Source: Gemmatimonadota bacterium (GTDB taxonomy: Bacteria > Gemmatimonadota > Gemmatimonadetes > Gemmatimonadales > Gemmatimonadaceae). From it: a stretch of 64,000 bases of DNA. A model generated the notes under the pieces. That model saw nothing but the letters and a program-made list of their open reading frames with translations, did not search any database and was not told the DNA's origin. A program made the position numbers and the translations under genes. The DNA is taken from NCBI GenBank assembly GCA_003134685.1, contig PLCA01000016.1:299988-363987 (forward strand), in the 5' to 3' direction. Within the stretch, counting starts at the first letter, position 1, and each line of letters opens with the position of its first letter. Below, one piece after another: positions 63,111-64,000 of the stretch.

Positions 63111-64000
63111 GTGAGACCATTATCTCGTGGTTTGACGCTGATCAGTTGGGTTTCAGTAGTAACGCTCGCGCAAATTGCCCAGTCGCAACAAGCGCCCACA
63201 AATCCACCAGCCGATAAACGATTCAAAGCCGATATTCTCGTCATCGCCCCACACCCCGATGACGAGTCGACGATCGCGGGCTACCTCGCCAAAGCTTCAC
63301 TCGACGAGCACCGGCACGTCGCCGTTGTCGTCACTACTCGCGGCGATGCAGGACAAAACCTCGTCGGCTACGAGCAGGCCCGCTCGTTGGCCGAGATACG
63401 CGAGACCGAGACGCGACAAGCGCTGGCCTCGATCGGCATCACTGACGTTTGGTTCCTGCGCGCGCCGGACACGTGGGCGCAGGATGTCTCCGACGTACTG
63501 CGTTCGCTCGAGACTTCGAATCACGGCAGCTCACTCGGCGAAGCGGTGCGATTCATCAGACTGACGCGGCCGGAAGTGGTGATCACCATGCTGCCCGCGA
63601 CAGTCGTTGGCGAGAACCATGAGGACCATCAAGCGGCGGGCGTGATTGCCACCGAGGCATTCGACCTCGCGGGCGATCCGACGTGGTTTCCTGAACAAAT
63701 CGCGGCGCCCGAAGACCACATGTGGTACGGCAACCTGATGGAAGGATTGCGCGCGTGGCAGCCGAAGAAGCTTTACTACTATACTGATGCGTCGCACCTC
63801 GACTTCGTAAAGGGCAAAGGACCGGAATATTCGATGACGGCGATGTCGCCGTCGCGGCACGTCTCATATGCGCGGCTCGCGGCCACAGAGCTGTCGTTCC
63901 ATCGCACTCAGTACGGCGACGATCCGGCAAAGGCTCTCGCGACGAACAACCTGAAGGACTACGAACAGCCGCTGCCGTTTGTGCTAGCCAAGTCGCTGGT
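63111..64000 (+). CDS. Secreted PIG-L family deacetylase (partial, runs off the window)
   Basis: The frame is open from GTG 63111 to the window end and so is missing from the track. GGAGGA precedes the start. After a signal peptide, 'ILVIAPHPDDESTIAGYLA' holds the PIG-L zinc motif, and 'VGENHEDHQAAGVIATEAF' the later His pair; 'ELSFHRTQYG' matches the other PIG-L protein in this window. It would deacetylate N-acetylated sugars, and it follows the GH3 gene by 54 bases. At least 296 residues are present. Confidence 0.88.
   Translation, partial: MRPLSRGLTLISWVSVVTLAQIAQSQQAPTNPPADKRFKADILVIAPHPDDESTIAGYLAKASLDEHRHVAVVVTTRGDAGQNLVGYEQARSLAEIRETETRQALASIGITDVWFLRAPDTWAQDVSDVLRSLETSNHGSSLGEAVRFIRLTRPEVVITMLPATVVGENHEDHQAAGVIATEAFDLAGDPTWFPEQIAAPEDHMWYGNLMEGLRAWQPKKLYYYTDASHLDFVKGKGPEYSMTAMSPSRHVSYARLAATELSFHRTQYGDDPAKALATNNLKDYEQPLPFVLAKSL

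Noticed and set aside
1-64000. CRISPR arrays, tRNA or rRNA genes, insertion sequences
   Set aside because: No regularly spaced repeats, cloverleaf-like segments, rRNA signatures or transposase ORFs were seen by eye.

Overview
The window is a GC-rich chromosomal segment whose gene content points to a Gemmatimonadota-like soil bacterium. No rRNA or marker gene is present, so this is inference. It rests on secreted multi-BIG2 proteins, an ECF sigma factor coupled to a PknB-type kinase with TolB/TPR C-terminus, a SARP-TolB-TPR regulator, DUF2911 lipoproteins, TonB receptors with carboxypeptidase-like N-termini, and many secreted amidohydrolases, GH3, GH29 and PIG-L enzymes.

Layout. 0-4 kb: a DUF4386 membrane protein, a PAS-sigma54 activator, and a foreign-looking MFS gene lying between two copies of the last codons of the activator gene, with a decapitated HAD gene at one junction. 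4-8 kb: a compact putative operon (STAS, Tat-exported MBL hydrolase, YcaC-like hydrolase, NmrA-like reductase, HSL-type esterase). 8-16 kb: miscellaneous singletons (DUF6069, VOC, DUF2911, ferric-reductase-like protein, MATE, MsrA/DUF1361/unknown, secreted protein, membrane HEFGH protein).

16.3-22.9 kb is the most interesting part. It is a less GC-rich, all-plus-strand island that looks like a defence island. It holds a PG-binding-domain fusion of unknown function, a DUF3644 protein, a DUF4041 protein with a GIY-YIG (T5orf172) domain, then a tight trio: an OLD-type ATPase/TOPRIM nuclease, a cNMP-binding/TIR effector, and a class III-like nucleotide cyclase. The last two match the Pycsar anti-phage system (PycTIR plus PycC). 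The OLD gene is only 15 bases upstream and could be a third component.

22.9-29.1 kb: a translationally coupled chain (SpdH-like flavoprotein, ABC ATPase, ABC permease, PHB-depolymerase-like esterase) and tandem DUF3237 genes. 29.3-32.5 kb: ECF sigma factor plus Ser/Thr kinase, overlapping by ATGA. 32.6-43.7 kb: cupin lipoprotein, amidohydrolase, GH3, PAP2/haloperoxidase-like protein, SARP regulator, epimerase, GH29. 43.6-44.6 kb: an SRPBCC/ArsR pair with a readable sigma70 promoter and inverted-repeat operators. 44.7-49 kb: ketopantoate reductase-like protein, membrane protein, HTTM-DCC fusion and its partner. 49-64 kb: BIG2 glycosidase-like protein, MBL hydrolase, SDR, Gfo/Idh/MocA oxidoreductase, TonB receptor, two PIG-L deacetylases, alpha/beta hydrolase, DUF1080, HAD and GH3, forming a loose carbohydrate-use region cut off by the window end. 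Gene remnants (HAD N-terminus, Tat-thioredoxin N-terminus, GH3 C-terminus) show ongoing gene decay. No tRNA, rRNA, CRISPR array or transposase was seen.
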